From NCBI GenBank assembly GCA_019245255.1, contig JAFARV010000136.1, positions 1 to 14,504 of the forward strand: 14,504 bases of DNA, in the 5' to 3' direction. The position numbers and the translations under genes are program-made. A model generated the notes under the pieces. The model made no database searches and had not been told where the DNA came from. It worked only from the letters and a program-made list of their open reading frames with translations. Of the stretch, positions 14,423-14,504 are shown in pieces. Source of the stretch: Acidobacteriaceae bacterium. GTDB taxonomy: Bacteria > Acidobacteriota > Terriglobia > Bryobacterales > Bryobacteraceae. The stretch's first letter is position 1. The number at the start of each line of letters is the position of its first letter.

Positions 14423-14504
14423 GTGGAAGACCATACGACATTGAAGAGTCCGCGTTGCACTTCCCGCGAGATCAGTGTTTCCCGCCACCGCCGCGCTACC
14501 GACT
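14423..14504 (+). CDS. Possible start of an unidentified gene, cut by window end
   Basis: From the GTG at 14423 a frame stays open for 27 codons to the end of the window, beginning MEDHTTLKSPRCTSREISVS (basic and polar, no recognisable domain). It is too short to judge as coding. Support comes only from position: it follows an operator-like palindrome, and a TACATT hexamer (14411-14416) ends 6 nt before the GTG, the same arrangement seen upstream of other genes in the window. No Shine-Dalgarno is present. Confidence 0.22.
   Translation, partial: MEDHTTLKSPRCTSREISVSRHRRATD

Noticed and set aside
1..14504. Mobile element, defence island or CRISPR array
   Set aside because: No transposase, integrase, phage gene, direct-repeat array or toxin-antitoxin pair was seen; all genes are housekeeping or single metabolic/envelope genes.

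Overview
The window is a gene-dense chromosomal segment of moderately GC-rich DNA with nine complete genes and no sign of phage, transposon, integron or CRISPR. The best guess for the source is a soil-type Acidobacteriota bacterium (moderate confidence). This rests on the combination of a fused E1 alpha/beta 2-oxoacid dehydrogenase, a PEGA-domain Ser/Thr kinase-like protein, a secreted GH115-type glucuronidase, a DUF1572/DinB-like protein, start regions that mostly lack a Shine-Dalgarno sequence, and a possible atypical tRNA next to serS. No single gene proves it.

Layout. Positions 1-66 (minus strand) hold a partial tRNA-like element cut by the window edge. Citrate synthase and seryl-tRNA synthetase (2592 down to 140, minus) form a tight two-gene unit with a 2-nt gap. 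Diverging from them across 113 bp is a fused E1 component of a 2-oxoacid dehydrogenase (2706-4811, plus), with the clearest sigma70-type promoter in the window. Its 3' end overlaps tail-to-tail by 31 bp with an ExuT/ACS-like MFS transporter (6151-4781, minus). Diverging from that by only 30 bp is a NylC/DmpA-type self-processing N-terminal-nucleophile hydrolase (6182-7243, plus) with a short Tat-like signal. Next come a PAPS-dependent sulfotransferase (8138-7254, minus) and, upstream of it on the same strand, a membrane-anchored pseudokinase with two PEGA domains (9749-8229). IMP dehydrogenase (9865-11337, plus) and a secreted GH115 alpha-glucuronidase-like protein (11409-13562, plus) follow. 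A DinB/DUF1572 protein (14147-13629, minus) comes next. The last 357 bp are intergenic, with an operator-like palindrome and the possible start of another gene.

How the genes relate. The E1 enzyme makes acyl-CoA (acetyl-CoA if it is a pyruvate dehydrogenase, branched acyl-CoA if it is a BCKDH) and citrate synthase consumes acetyl-CoA, so the divergent pair sits at the entry to the TCA cycle. The MFS carrier resembles hexuronate/organic-anion carriers and could in principle take up the (methyl)glucuronate released by the GH115 enzyme, but the two are more than 5 kb apart and not co-transcribed, so this link is speculative. The remaining genes look like independent single units.

Most worth a second look: the tRNA-like element with an over-long anticodon stem just downstream of serS; the pseudokinase that has lost the whole N-lobe and both catalytic motifs; and a recurring arrangement in which a -10-like hexamer lies about 6-12 nt before the start codon with no Shine-Dalgarno sequence, suggesting leaderless or near-leaderless mRNAs. 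In two genes a palindrome covers the start codon itself.
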